From REEB95 sp035632055 (GTDB taxonomy: Bacteria > Pseudomonadota > Alphaproteobacteria > ATCC43930 > CGMCC-115725), in assembly GCA_035632055.1 (NCBI GenBank), contig DASQHO010000001.1:1-64000 (forward strand): a stretch of DNA of 64,000 bases, given 5' to 3'. The notes beneath the pieces were generated by a model. The model ran no database searches. It was not told where the DNA came from and worked only from the letters and a program-made list of their open reading frames with translations. The translations under genes and the position numbers were made by a program. Below, piece after piece: positions 1-8,617 of the stretch (positions within the stretch are counted from its first letter, which is position 1; each line of letters begins with the position of its first letter).

Positions 1-2
1 AC

Positions 3-155
3 AAGCAAGATGAGGCCGATCTGGTTTATGGACATTCACGGGCCTCGTTGCGTGCCATGGTGTCTCGGCTCGAGGCCTTCAGATACGGCGCAGGATGGGA
101 GAATACGGCCTTTTCCATGGGCCGGTTGTTCTGGAAGATGCGTTGGAAGGGGTAA
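3..155 (+). CDS. C-terminal 50 residues of an unidentified protein (5' partial)
   Basis: The frame is open from the first bases of the window to a TAA at 153-155 and reads as an ordinary aromatic- and basic-rich C-terminus ending in FWKMRWKG. No start is visible, so the gene begins upstream of the window. I do not recognise the family. It is co-oriented with the AbiE operon but separated from it by a promoter-bearing gap, so it is probably a separate unit. Called coding because of the residue composition and the absence of stops; the fragment is short. Confidence 0.45.
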   Translation, partial: KQDEADLVYGHSRASLRAMVSRLEAFRYGAGWENTAFSMGRLFWKMRWKG

Positions 156-229
156 TTTATAGCCTATACGGTGCTTTTTTTGCAACTGAAAGTGACGATC
201 ATCGGATCCTTTCGTCCGAACAGACTTTG

Positions 230-260
230 TTGACAAACATGTATCGAAGTGGCTAATTAT
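230..260 (+). promoter_or_regulatory. Probable sigma70-type promoter of the abiE-hsd operon
   Basis: A perfect TTGACA lies at 230-235, followed 19 bp later by AATTAT (255-260), a 4 of 6 match to TATAAT. It sits just upstream of the first AbiE gene. The -10 overlaps a TTG at 260 that could otherwise be taken as a start codon, which favours the ATG at 293. AbiEi proteins usually repress their own promoter through inverted repeats; I saw no convincing palindrome here. Confidence 0.35.
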
Positions 261-292
261 TGCCCGTTCTAACGCAAAATAATAGACTCGCC

Positions 293-1105
293 ATGCAGCC
301 TCGCCAGCACAAAACGGCCAGCTTCCTGTCGGCTCATCCGGTCTTCACCCGGGCGGAGTTCGCGGCGGCTTTCGGCCATCCGGCGGGCGCGGCCAATGTT
401 ACGAGCCTCCTCCGGCATCATCTGCGGGTTGGCAACATCAAGCGCGTCAGTCGCGAGGTGTTTGCCGCGGTGCCGGCCCACCTGGCGGCCGAGCGGATGG
501 TGATCGACCGCTTCGCCGCGGCGAGCAAGCTGCGCTCCGATGGCGTCCTGGGGTTTCACTCCGCGCTCGAGCTGCACGGCATCGCCTACTCCGAGTTCAA
601 CGAGGTTCAGCTCATCAGCGCCGGACGGAGCGAACGCGTGGACCTGCCATTTGGCGCCTGCCGCTTCGTCACGCCGCCGAAGGCGTTGGCGGCAGTTGGC
701 CAGGCCGACTTCCTGACCGTGACCATGGACCGGCAGGGGGTGGCGGTCCGTGTCACTGCGGTCGAACGCACGGTCGTCGACATCTTGCACCGGCCGGAAC
801 TCGCCGGCGGCGCCGAGGAAGTCCTGAAGTCGCTGGACCTGGTGCGCTATCTCGATCCGGCGAAGGTCGCCGACTATGTCGAGCTGCTGGACAACCGGTC
901 GCTCGCCTCCGTTTCCGGCTGGTGGCTCGAGAAGCGGCGCGCCGCGCTCGGCGTCGCCGACGACGTCCTGGCGCGCCTGCGAGCACGGCTTCCACGATCA
1001 AAGCATTACGCGCTGGGCGCCGAACCCGGTCATGCGGTGCTCGTCGAGCCATGGCGCGTGCTTCTCCCAACGCAGGCGGTCGATGCCGCCTTTGAAGGCG
1101 TCTGA
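293..1105 (+). CDS. abiEi: AbiEi-type antitoxin / transcriptional regulator
   Basis: A 270-residue protein with an N-terminal winged-helix-like segment (about residues 8-60, with TRAEFAAAF as recognition-type helix) and a longer C-terminal domain, as in AbiEi antitoxins of type IV toxin-antitoxin systems. In that family the antitoxin represses the operon and counteracts the nucleotidyltransferase toxin without needing stable binding. The stop overlaps the next start by one base (TGATG at 1103-1107), so the two are translationally coupled. ATG 293 is preferred over TTG 260, which lies inside the promoter. Identification rests on the general layout and the partner gene. Confidence 0.75.
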   Translation: MQPRQHKTASFLSAHPVFTRAEFAAAFGHPAGAANVTSLLRHHLRVGNIKRVSREVFAAVPAHLAAERMVIDRFAAASKLRSDGVLGFHSALELHGIAYSEFNEVQLISAGRSERVDLPFGACRFVTPPKALAAVGQADFLTVTMDRQGVAVRVTAVERTVVDILHRPELAGGAEEVLKSLDLVRYLDPAKVADYVELLDNRSLASVSGWWLEKRRAALGVADDVLARLRARLPRSKHYALGAEPGHAVLVEPWRVLLPTQAVDAAFEGV

Positions 1106-2133
1106 TGGGCGCGTCGCGAGAAACCCTCCAGGACATCGCGGCCGAGCGGCAGCTCCAGCCCGCGACGCTGGAGCGTGTGATCCGACTGATCGACATTCTC
1201 GATGCCTTCGGCGCCGATACGCTGATCGGGCCGCGCGTCGCCTTGAAGGGCGGCACGGCGCTCAACGTCTTCCATTCCGATCTGGACCGCCTCTCGGTCG
1301 ATATCGACGTCAACTATGTCGGCGCGGTCGAGAAGGAACGGATGGACGCCGATCGGCCGGGATTGGAAGACCGGATCGAGCGGCTGATGGAATCGAAAGG
1401 CTATGCCGCGCGGCGTGAGCCGTCCGAGCACGCCGGCGGCAAATGGATTTATCGCTATGCTTCCGCGCTGGGCGGCGCGGGGACTATCGAGATCGATATC
1501 AACTACCTCTATCGCGGCCCCCTTTACGGTGTGGATCGCATGCCATCGGTGGCAATCGGATCCTACCAGGCCACGAATGTTCCGGTTCTCGATATCCACG
1601 AAATCGTCGCCGGCAAGATGGTCGCGCTGATCACGCGGCGCACTGCGCGCGATCTGTTCGATGCGCACCGGATCATCACCATGCCGTCTCTCGACTGGGC
1701 GAAGATCAAGGCGGCTACTTTGATGATCGGCGCGAGCGCCAAGAGCTTCGACTGGCGCACAGCCTCGCCCGAGGCGATCGGATGCGAGGTCGGCGACATC
1801 ACCGGCAAGCTGACCATGTGCCTGCATGACCGGTATTTCGATGCCTTTGGCGGTCCGGCGGCCTGGATTGAGAACGTCACGGCAGAATGCCGGGAGAAGC
1901 TCGCGCCGCTGTTTCAGTTTACGGCCGGCGAGACGGCATTTCTGGACGGCGTGCTGGACCGGGGTGAGATCGACGCGTCCGCTCTGGAGGCGCCGGAAAA
2001 CGTGCGCGCCTCGATAGAAGCCAGTCCGGCCCTGCGGTGGAAAGCACAGAACGTCAAAGCTTGGAAATCGGGCGACAAGTCGCTGGCGCCACGTACGAGA
2101 CGAGCGAAGCGGTCACGTGGGGAAACCAGGTGA
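1105..2133 (+). CDS. abiEii: AbiEii-type nucleotidyltransferase toxin
   Basis: A 342-residue protein with the AbiEii/MenT polymerase-beta-like nucleotidyltransferase signature: GGT at 48-50 followed by LSVDIDVNY, giving the metal-binding D65 and D67. Farther on comes the conserved GKMVALITRRTARDLFD block, containing the catalytic lysine and arginine region. Such enzymes use GTP or another NTP to modify a target, tRNA in characterised relatives, and arrest growth after infection. It begins on the last base of abiEi and ends in a GTGA overlap with hsdR, so all three are one transcript. The full family length and intact motifs suggest an active toxin. Confidence 0.85.
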   Translation: MGASRETLQDIAAERQLQPATLERVIRLIDILDAFGADTLIGPRVALKGGTALNVFHSDLDRLSVDIDVNYVGAVEKERMDADRPGLEDRIERLMESKGYAARREPSEHAGGKWIYRYASALGGAGTIEIDINYLYRGPLYGVDRMPSVAIGSYQATNVPVLDIHEIVAGKMVALITRRTARDLFDAHRIITMPSLDWAKIKAATLMIGASAKSFDWRTASPEAIGCEVGDITGKLTMCLHDRYFDAFGGPAAWIENVTAECREKLAPLFQFTAGETAFLDGVLDRGEIDASALEAPENVRASIEASPALRWKAQNVKAWKSGDKSLAPRTRRAKRSRGETR

Positions 2134-4502
2134 ATACTGAAGCGGATACCTGTCGAAAGTTCGTTGTTCCGCGCCTCCAAACGGCGGGCTGGGAAGGCGC
2201 GCCTCACGCTATCAATGAGCAACGGACCTTCACCGATGGTCGAGTGATCTTCATCGGTGGCAAGGCGAAGCGCGGCCGGCAAAAGCGTGCCGACTACATC
2301 CTGCGCTACCGCGCCGACTACCCGATCGCTGTCGTCGAGGCAAAGGCCACGTACAAATCCGCCGCCGATGGCTTCCAGCAGGCCAAGGACTACGCCGAAA
2401 TTCTCGGCCTGAAATTCGCGTACGCCACCAATGGCGCGGAGATTCTCGAATTCGACTTTCTCACCGGCCTGGAAACCCTGCGGACTGATTTTCCGACGCC
2501 CGCTGAGCTGTGGGGTCGACAACGGGCCGGTCTCGGTCTGACCGATGACGCAGCCGCCGAGCGCCTGCTCGCGCCTGGTTTTCCCGATCCTGCAAGGCCG
2601 TTGCGCTACTATCAGGAGATCGCCGTCAATCGCGCGCTTCAGGTTGTTCTGACGGGCCAGCGGCGGGCGCTCCTCACTCTATGCACGGGAGCGGGAAAGA
2701 CCGCGGTAGCGTTCCAGATTGCCTGGCGACTGTGGACCGCTGGATGGAACAAGCGCGGCGACTTCCGCAAACCCAAAATCCTGTTCCTCGCGGATCGCAA
2801 CATTCTCGTTGACGACCCGATGGCCAAGACCTTTGCGCCCTTCGGCGATGCGCGGTTCAAGATCGAGAATGGCGAAATCAGCCATGGTCGCGACATCTAT
2901 TTTGCGATCTACCAGGCCATCGCCAGCGACGAACGGCGGCCGGGTCTGTATCGGGAATATACGCCGGACTTCTTTGACCTGATCATCATCGATGAGTGCC
3001 ACCGCGGCAGCGCGCGCGACGACAGCAATTGGCGAGACATTCTGAACTATTTCGAGCCGGCCTATCAGCTCGGCATGACGGCGACGCCGCTCAGGGAAGA
3101 CAACCGGGACACCTACGCATATTTCGGCGCGCCACTCTACACCTACTCCTTAGCGCAAGGCATCGCGGACGGCTTTCTGGCGCCCTATCGCGTGCATCGC
3201 GTCGTCACGGACTATGACGCTGCAGGGTGGAGGCCGAGCAAGGGCGAACTCGACCGCTTCGGGCGCGAGATTCCCGACGATGAGTACCACACCAAGGATT
3301 TCGAGCGCGTCGTCGCGTTGCGCGCGCGCACCGAGGCGATCGCGCGCCACCTCACGCATTTCCTCGCGCAGACCGATCGCTTCGCGAAAACGATCGTGTT
3401 CTGCGTGGACCAGGAGCATGCAAGCGAGATGCGTCGTGCGCTCGCCAATCTCAACGCCGACCTCGTTGCGGATTATCCGGACTATGCCTGCCGTGTGACG
3501 GCCGACGAGGGCGATATCGGCAAGGGCAAACTCAGCCGTTTCCAGGACGTCGAGACCAAGGTCCCGGTGATTCTGACGACGTCTCAGCTTCTCACCACGG
3601 GTGTCGATGCGCCGACCTGCAAGAACGTCGTGTTGGCGCGCGTGGTCGGCTCGATGACGGAGTTCAAGCAGATCATCGGCCGCGGGACCAGGCTGCGCGA
3701 GGACTACGGCAAGCTGTTCTTCAACATCCTCGACTACACCGGCACCGCGACTGAAAAGTTCGCCGATCCCGATTTCGATGGCGAGCCGACAACGGAGACG
3801 ATCACAGAGATCGATGCCGAGGGCGAGATCGTCACCACCCAGGAAGAGGAAAATCCAGCGCCCGAGGCGCCGGACGACATCGAGACGGGGCCAGAAGGCG
3901 GTCTTCCTCTCGACGAGGAGCCCGGGGAACCGCGCAAACTGTACGTCGATGGCGGCACGGTCGAAGTGGTCGCGCATCTGGTCTACGAACTCGATACGGA
4001 CGGCAAACGGCTGACGTGCAAGAAATTGACGGACTGGACCGGTGAGAAGGTCCGCACGCTCTATCCGACCGCTTCAAGTTTCCGCGCCGACTGGATGCTC
4101 GCCGACAAGCGCCACGCGATCGTCGAGGCGCTCGCTGAACGGGGCATCGACCTGGAGAGCTTGGCCGACGAAGCCGGGCGGCCGGAAGACGACCCGTTCG
4201 ATCTGCTTTGCCATCTCGCGTGGAACGCACCGCTCCGCACGCGACGTGAGCGCGCCGAACGTCTCAAGCGCGATCGCACCGATTTCTTCGACCGATATGG
4301 TGCCGATGCGAGGATCGTGCTGGAGGCGCTGCTGGAGAAATACGCTGAGCACGGCGCCGCACAGTTCGTCCTGCCGGGTATCTTGAAGGTGCCGCCGCTG
4401 GCTGGGTTCGGCAATCCGAGCGAAATCGCTCGCCGCTTCGGCGGCCCGGACAAGCTCCGCGACGCGGTCAACGAAATGTCCGGCCTGTTGTACGCCGCTT
4501 AG
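2130..4502 (+). CDS. hsdR: Type I restriction endonuclease subunit R (EcoEI-type)
   Basis: About 790 residues. An N-terminal PD-(D/E)xK nuclease region (roughly residues 50-72, ending AVVEAKA) precedes a superfamily 2 translocase: Walker A CTGAGKT (about 186), DEAD-box variant IIIDECHRGS (about 285), motif III GMTATP and motif VI QIIGRGTRLRED. An EcoEI-like C-terminal domain follows. The protein cleaves unmodified DNA after ATP-driven translocation, in complex with HsdM and HsdS. I choose GTG 2130, which overlaps the abiEii stop (GTGA) and has GGGGA six bases upstream, rather than GTG 2037 deep inside abiEii. Confidence 0.93.
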   Translation: MNTEADTCRKFVVPRLQTAGWEGAPHAINEQRTFTDGRVIFIGGKAKRGRQKRADYILRYRADYPIAVVEAKATYKSAADGFQQAKDYAEILGLKFAYATNGAEILEFDFLTGLETLRTDFPTPAELWGRQRAGLGLTDDAAAERLLAPGFPDPARPLRYYQEIAVNRALQVVLTGQRRALLTLCTGAGKTAVAFQIAWRLWTAGWNKRGDFRKPKILFLADRNILVDDPMAKTFAPFGDARFKIENGEISHGRDIYFAIYQAIASDERRPGLYREYTPDFFDLIIIDECHRGSARDDSNWRDILNYFEPAYQLGMTATPLREDNRDTYAYFGAPLYTYSLAQGIADGFLAPYRVHRVVTDYDAAGWRPSKGELDRFGREIPDDEYHTKDFERVVALRARTEAIARHLTHFLAQTDRFAKTIVFCVDQEHASEMRRALANLNADLVADYPDYACRVTADEGDIGKGKLSRFQDVETKVPVILTTSQLLTTGVDAPTCKNVVLARVVGSMTEFKQIIGRGTRLREDYGKLFFNILDYTGTATEKFADPDFDGEPTTETITEIDAEGEIVTTQEEENPAPEAPDDIETGPEGGLPLDEEPGEPRKLYVDGGTVEVVAHLVYELDTDGKRLTCKKLTDWTGEKVRTLYPTASSFRADWMLADKRHAIVEALAERGIDLESLADEAGRPEDDPFDLLCHLAWNAPLRTRRERAERLKRDRTDFFDRYGADARIVLEALLEKYAEHGAAQFVLPGILKVPPLAGFGNPSEIARRFGGPDKLRDAVNEMSGLLYAA

Positions 4503-4515
4503 GGAAGAGCCACGA

Positions 4516-6072
4516 ATGCCCCGTGAGAAGAACGTCAATACGCCGAAAACCACGGCGCAGCGGCTCGACAGCCTGATCAAGTCCGCGCGCAACAAAATGC
4601 GCAAGGACAGGGAGCTGAAGACGGACCTCACGCGGCTGCCCACCCTTACCTGGCTGATGTTCCTGAAATTTGTCGACGACATGGAGCGCGTCCACGAGGA
4701 CGAGGCGGTCCTCGCCGGCGAACCGTACCGGCTCCTGATCGATGCGCCTTACCGCTGGCGAGACTGGGCGGCCGATCCCGCGGGCATCACCGGGCCGGAC
4801 CTGCTCTCGTTCATCAACGGCGAGCAGTCTGTTCGCGCCGACGGCACCCAAGGCCCGGGTCTGTTCACTTTCCTACGCAGCTTGCGTGGCAACGGCGCCG
4901 GCCGCCAGCGGCGCGACGTGGTCTCCGCGGTGTTTCGCGATCTCCGGAATTACGCGACCAGCGGGTATGTGTTGCGGGACGTCATCAACCTGATCAATGG
5001 CATCCATTTCGATAGCACCGAAGACATTCAGACCCTCGGCCGGATGTACGAGACGCTGTTGCGGGAGATGCGCGACGCCGCGGGTCAGAACGGTGAGTTC
5101 TATACGCCGCGGCCCGTCGTGCGTTTCATGGTCGAAGTGATCGATCCCAAGCTGGGCGAAATCGTGCTCGATCCCGCCTGTGGCACCGGCGGGTTCCTGG
5201 CTGCTGCCTTCGATCATATGAAACCGCAGACGGGCACGGTTGAGAAACGCGAAATCCTTCAGCGCAAGACATTGCGCGGCGGTGAAGATTCATCACTCCC
5301 GTTCCTGCTTGCGCAGATGAACCTTCTCCTGCACGGGATCGAGGCGCCCGACATCGAATTCGGGAACGCACTGAGATTTAAGCTGACCGAGATCGGCGAG
5401 CGAGACCGGGTCGAAGTCATCCTGACCAATCCGCCGTTCGGCGGCGAAGAAGAAGCCGGCATCCTTACGAACTTTCCAGACGATCGCCGAACCGCCGAGA
5501 CCGCGCTGCTCTTTCTGCAGCTCATCATGCGGCGACTCAAGCGCGGCGGACTCGGGCGCGCAGGCGTCGTCGTGCCGCACGGAATCCTCTTCGGCGACGG
5601 CATAGCCGCGCGGATTAAGGCTGACTTGTTGGAGCAGTTCAATCTTCATACGGTGGTGCGGCTTCCTGAGGGCACCTTTTCGCCCTACACAGATATCCCA
5701 ACCAACATAATCTTCTTCGACACATCCGGTCCCACACGAGACATTTGGTATTGGGAGCAAACGCTTCCGGAAGGCCGTCGAAAATACTCGAAGACTCAAC
5801 CGCTACAGTACGAGGATCTCGCCGACTGCCTCGCTTGGTGGCCCGCACGGCGGGACGGTCCCCGGGCGTGGAAGACTTTCGGCCCGGACTTGATCAAACG
5901 GGATGACCAAGGCCGCGTCATCGCAGTCGATCTTGACGTCAGGAACCCGCACGCGAAGGAGACGATCGATCACCGGCCGCCGGAACAGATAATCAAGAGC
6001 GCTATCGCCAAGGAGCAGCAACTTCTGGGTGTTCTGGAAGAGCTCAGGGCATTTGTGGCGGGACAGGTGTAG
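4516..6072 (+). CDS. hsdM: Type I restriction-modification methyltransferase subunit M
   Basis: A 518-residue N6-adenine methyltransferase. A helical HsdM N-terminal domain (about 1-145) is followed by the MTase core, with SAM-binding motif I DPACGTGGFL (about residue 219) and catalytic motif IV NPPF (about residue 305). It methylates the recognition site chosen by HsdS and protects host DNA. It starts 13 bases after the hsdR stop and is followed five bases later by hsdS, so the operon is intact. Length and motifs are normal for the family. Confidence 0.95.
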   Translation: MPREKNVNTPKTTAQRLDSLIKSARNKMRKDRELKTDLTRLPTLTWLMFLKFVDDMERVHEDEAVLAGEPYRLLIDAPYRWRDWAADPAGITGPDLLSFINGEQSVRADGTQGPGLFTFLRSLRGNGAGRQRRDVVSAVFRDLRNYATSGYVLRDVINLINGIHFDSTEDIQTLGRMYETLLREMRDAAGQNGEFYTPRPVVRFMVEVIDPKLGEIVLDPACGTGGFLAAAFDHMKPQTGTVEKREILQRKTLRGGEDSSLPFLLAQMNLLLHGIEAPDIEFGNALRFKLTEIGERDRVEVILTNPPFGGEEEAGILTNFPDDRRTAETALLFLQLIMRRLKRGGLGRAGVVVPHGILFGDGIAARIKADLLEQFNLHTVVRLPEGTFSPYTDIPTNIIFFDTSGPTRDIWYWEQTLPEGRRKYSKTQPLQYEDLADCLAWWPARRDGPRAWKTFGPDLIKRDDQGRVIAVDLDVRNPHAKETIDHRPPEQIIKSAIAKEQQLLGVLEELRAFVAGQV

Positions 6073-6076
6073 ACCT

Positions 6077-7222
6077 ATGTCGAAGCACCCCGTTGTCCCG
6101 TTGGGCGAACTGCTCACGCCAGCATCCCATCCGCAAATGGTCGATCCAGATGCTATCTACCCAATAGCGGGCGTTTATGGGTTCGGTAGAGGAATGATCC
6201 GGCGCCCCCCTATATTTGGCCGAGAGATTGCGGCGAGCCAATTGTTCCGAATTCGGGCGGGCCAATTTGTCTATAGTCGGCTGAAATCGTTCGAGGGGGC
6301 CTTTGCTATGGTCCCAGACAATGTTGACGGCTATTTTGTCTCGAATGAATTCCCGAGCTTCAACGTGGAGGCCGAGCGGCTACATCCGGGATATCTCGAT
6401 TGGTACTTTAAGCAAGAGCGGGTGTGGCGCCAGTTGGCGTCTAACAGCAAGGGTATAGGTGCTCGAAGGGAGCGGTTGCATCCAACTCGCCTACTTGACC
6501 ACCAGATTCCTTTTCCGAATATCGACGAGCAACGCCGGATTGCAGCAATGTTCGACGGGGTCTCTTCGGGGATACGTGGTGCGCGTGATCTAGTGCAAGC
6601 CATCGACGATGAGCTCATCCAGACTGCACGAAGTATGATATGGTCTGCAGTTCCGGACGAACGAGATTGGACGCCTTGCAAAGTGTTCCTCGAACGGCGC
6701 GCGCTCGATGTAACAGTCGAAGGCGATGCGAAGTACGCTTTCGCTGGCGTCCTGAGTTTCGGCCGAGGCGTGTTTCGAGCGGACGTTAAGCAGGGCTCCG
6801 AGTTTAGCTACAGTCAATTGACGCGTCTGCACGCCAGCGATTTCGTCTACCCTAAGCTCATGGCTTGGGAAGGCGCGCTCGGAGTTGTTCCCCCCGAGTT
6901 TCATGGCCTGGTGGTTTCTCCCGAGTTCCCGGTGTTTGTGGTCGATGACGACCTCATCCACCCAGAAGTCGTCGATACGATTTTTCGGGACCCACGGATC
7001 TGGCCGCGGCTGAAAGCGGCTAGCACGGGGACGAACCTGCGCCGTAGACGCCTAAATCCGGAAGCCCTGCTAGCCGTGTCGGTTCCTATTCCGCCCCGAC
7101 CCATCCAAGACCGGGTTGTAGAGTTCGTCGCGAAAAACCGTGAGGCGAAGGCTCAACACGCACAAACAATCTCGGAACTCGATCAACTTATTCCATCTCT
7201 CATGAACGAGGCCTTCGGCTGA
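6077..7222 (+). CDS. hsdS: Type I restriction-modification specificity subunit S
   Basis: A 381-residue specificity subunit. Two target-recognition halves are separated by a central helical spacer (about 172-200, containing IDDELIQTARS), and a C-terminal helix ends the protein. The halves resemble each other unusually strongly: each carries Y..AGV..FGRG, FVY..L...EGA, a VS.EFP.F segment, and RR.RL.P..LL shortly before a Q/DR-containing helix. Paralogous halves suggest recognition of two similar half-sites. ATG 6077 lies just after the hsdM stop; an upstream GTG at 6029 would overlap hsdM by 44 bases. Base composition is somewhat less GC-rich than hsdM, as is common for exchanged specificity genes. 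Confidence 0.9.
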   Translation: MSKHPVVPLGELLTPASHPQMVDPDAIYPIAGVYGFGRGMIRRPPIFGREIAASQLFRIRAGQFVYSRLKSFEGAFAMVPDNVDGYFVSNEFPSFNVEAERLHPGYLDWYFKQERVWRQLASNSKGIGARRERLHPTRLLDHQIPFPNIDEQRRIAAMFDGVSSGIRGARDLVQAIDDELIQTARSMIWSAVPDERDWTPCKVFLERRALDVTVEGDAKYAFAGVLSFGRGVFRADVKQGSEFSYSQLTRLHASDFVYPKLMAWEGALGVVPPEFHGLVVSPEFPVFVVDDDLIHPEVVDTIFRDPRIWPRLKAASTGTNLRRRRLNPEALLAVSVPIPPRPIQDRVVEFVAKNREAKAQHAQTISELDQLIPSLMNEAFG

Positions 7223-7294
7223 TCTCAATCGTCGCTATGGGCACCGGGGAATTGCTTAGAGGCACATGCGTCGCGAGCCAGAGCTGGAGGGGAA

Positions 7295-7708
7295 GTGAAT
7301 ATTGTCGGGCACGGGATCGATCTGGTGGACATCGCCGAGATGCGGCGTTGGATCGAGGATCCGCGCGATCCGCTGATCCCGCGCTGCTTTGTGCAAGAGG
7401 AGCTCGATGAAATCGGCGACGGCCCCGATCGGGTCGAGCGCCTGGCCGGCCGATTCGCTGCGAAGGAAGCTGTCTTGAAGGCGTTGGGCACCGGGTTCGG
7501 CGCCGGCGTCGCGTTCTCCGACGTGATCATCCATCGCTCGGCGGGTGCGCCGCCACACGTCCGGCTCACGGGCGGCGCCGCGAAGGCCGCCATTGAACTT
7601 GGTATCACCGAATGGCGGCTGAGCATCAGCCACGCCGGCGCGATCGCCATGGCAAGCGCTATCGCGATCGGCGGGGGACCTCACGGGGATGGGTCCGATC
7701 GAGCCTGA
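7295..7708 (+). CDS. Stand-alone AcpS-type holo-acyl-carrier-protein synthase
   Basis: A 137-residue AcpS-family phosphopantetheinyl transferase. It has the GIDLVDI motif with metal-ligand D9 and RFAAKEAVLKALG with E58, at the same positions as in E. coli AcpS, plus the usual C-terminal strand HAGAIAMASAIAI. It would transfer 4'-phosphopantetheine from CoA to a serine of a carrier protein. GTG 7295 has a strong GGAGGGGA upstream. The gene is 72 bases after hsdS and convergent with the modification-like operon, overlapping its last gene by 28 bases. Housekeeping acpS normally sits near pdxJ, lepB and rnc, so this is probably a dedicated paralogue. The likely substrate is the ACP-like product encoded at 11904-12209. 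Confidence 0.85.
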   Translation: MNIVGHGIDLVDIAEMRRWIEDPRDPLIPRCFVQEELDEIGDGPDRVERLAGRFAAKEAVLKALGTGFGAGVAFSDVIIHRSAGAPPHVRLTGGAAKAAIELGITEWRLSISHAGAIAMASAIAIGGGPHGDGSDRA

Positions 7709-8601
7709 TCTGCTTCGGCCGGACCGACGTAGTCAATACGGCGCTGGTCGAGATCGACCGCGATCCGGCCGCCGCGTGCGGCCAGAACGGCGCGCCATAC
7801 CTTGAAGCCTTGCAGGACCGCCTGTTCCCACTCGCCCGTCGTGCACTGCTTGACCTCCAGATGAGAGGTCATGTCCTTGATCGTGCGCAGGAGCTGAAAG
7901 TCGAGCACGCTGACGCCCTCAAGCATGTGATGGCGCCGGGCGTAGTCGAAGGCGAGCGCGGCCACGCCCTCTTCGATCACTGCGGCGCGCCCACCATCCT
8001 CGACCTCGTCGAGTAGAGGGCGGCTCTTGCGCTTGCGGCGCAGTAGCGCGCGCGTGATCGGCGACCAGCCCAGCACGGCGGCATAAGCGAAATGAAAGAC
8101 GTCGTGGAAGCGGTAGCCATCCGGATCATAGGCGTTGTCGGTCAGCTCCCCTCCGAACGGCTTGCCATTGATCGACACGCGAACCCGCTGGCGATCCTCG
8201 CCTTCGACGTCGACCAGTTCGACCTCGAACCGACGCGGAAGGCGCTCGCCTTCGGGCAAGGCCGCATCGAAGCACAGCGGCTCGGTGCGCTCCGTCGCCC
8301 AGCGCGCCTTCACTTTGGCGAGGTTGGCAGTCGCGATCTCGCCGAGGGTTAGATCGAACTTGCTCGCAACGTTGGCGATGTACCAAAGCAGGTCGCCCAA
8401 CTCTTCGGACACGCGCTCCTTGAAGAGACGGTGCGCTTCGCCGTCGCGAAGATGTTTTTTGTATTCGCTCAAGAGCTGGCCGGTTTCGCCAGCGAGGCCC
8501 AGCATCGGGACAACGAGGGAAAGGAGATCATCCGTACCCAGCCGCGTCGGGACGCGATCGGTGCGCAAGGCCTCCTTCTGATAGCGGTCGAAATCCATCA
8601 T
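7681..8601 (-). CDS. MazG-like NTP pyrophosphohydrolase with extra C-terminal domain
   Basis: A 306-residue protein. Residues 1-105 form an all-alpha MazG-type domain with metal ligands in GETGQLLSE (E39, E46) and SEELGD (E67, D70), a fold that hydrolyses (d)NTPs to NMP and pyrophosphate. Residues 110-306 are a second domain of unknown function with a conserved-looking YRFHDVFHFAYAAVLGW stretch. Last gene of the six-gene operon, 16 bases after its neighbour, with AAGGAG before the start at 8601 (a second ATG follows at 8598). In modified-DNA phages, related enzymes deplete canonical nucleotides or supply modified monophosphates; that role here is inference. Confidence 0.8.
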   Translation of the reverse strand: MMDFDRYQKEALRTDRVPTRLGTDDLLSLVVPMLGLAGETGQLLSEYKKHLRDGEAHRLFKERVSEELGDLLWYIANVASKFDLTLGEIATANLAKVKARWATERTEPLCFDAALPEGERLPRRFEVELVDVEGEDRQRVRVSINGKPFGGELTDNAYDPDGYRFHDVFHFAYAAVLGWSPITRALLRRKRKSRPLLDEVEDGGRAAVIEEGVAALAFDYARRHHMLEGVSVLDFQLLRTIKDMTSHLEVKQCTTGEWEQAVLQGFKVWRAVLAARGGRIAVDLDQRRIDYVGPAEADQARSDPSP

Positions 8602-8617
8602 CGTCTCCTTCGGCGCT

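Noticed and set aside
36..236. 66-codon minus-strand frame at the left edge
   Set aside because: The plus-strand frame 3-155 reads more like protein, and the minus frame has no ribosome site or recognisable sequence.
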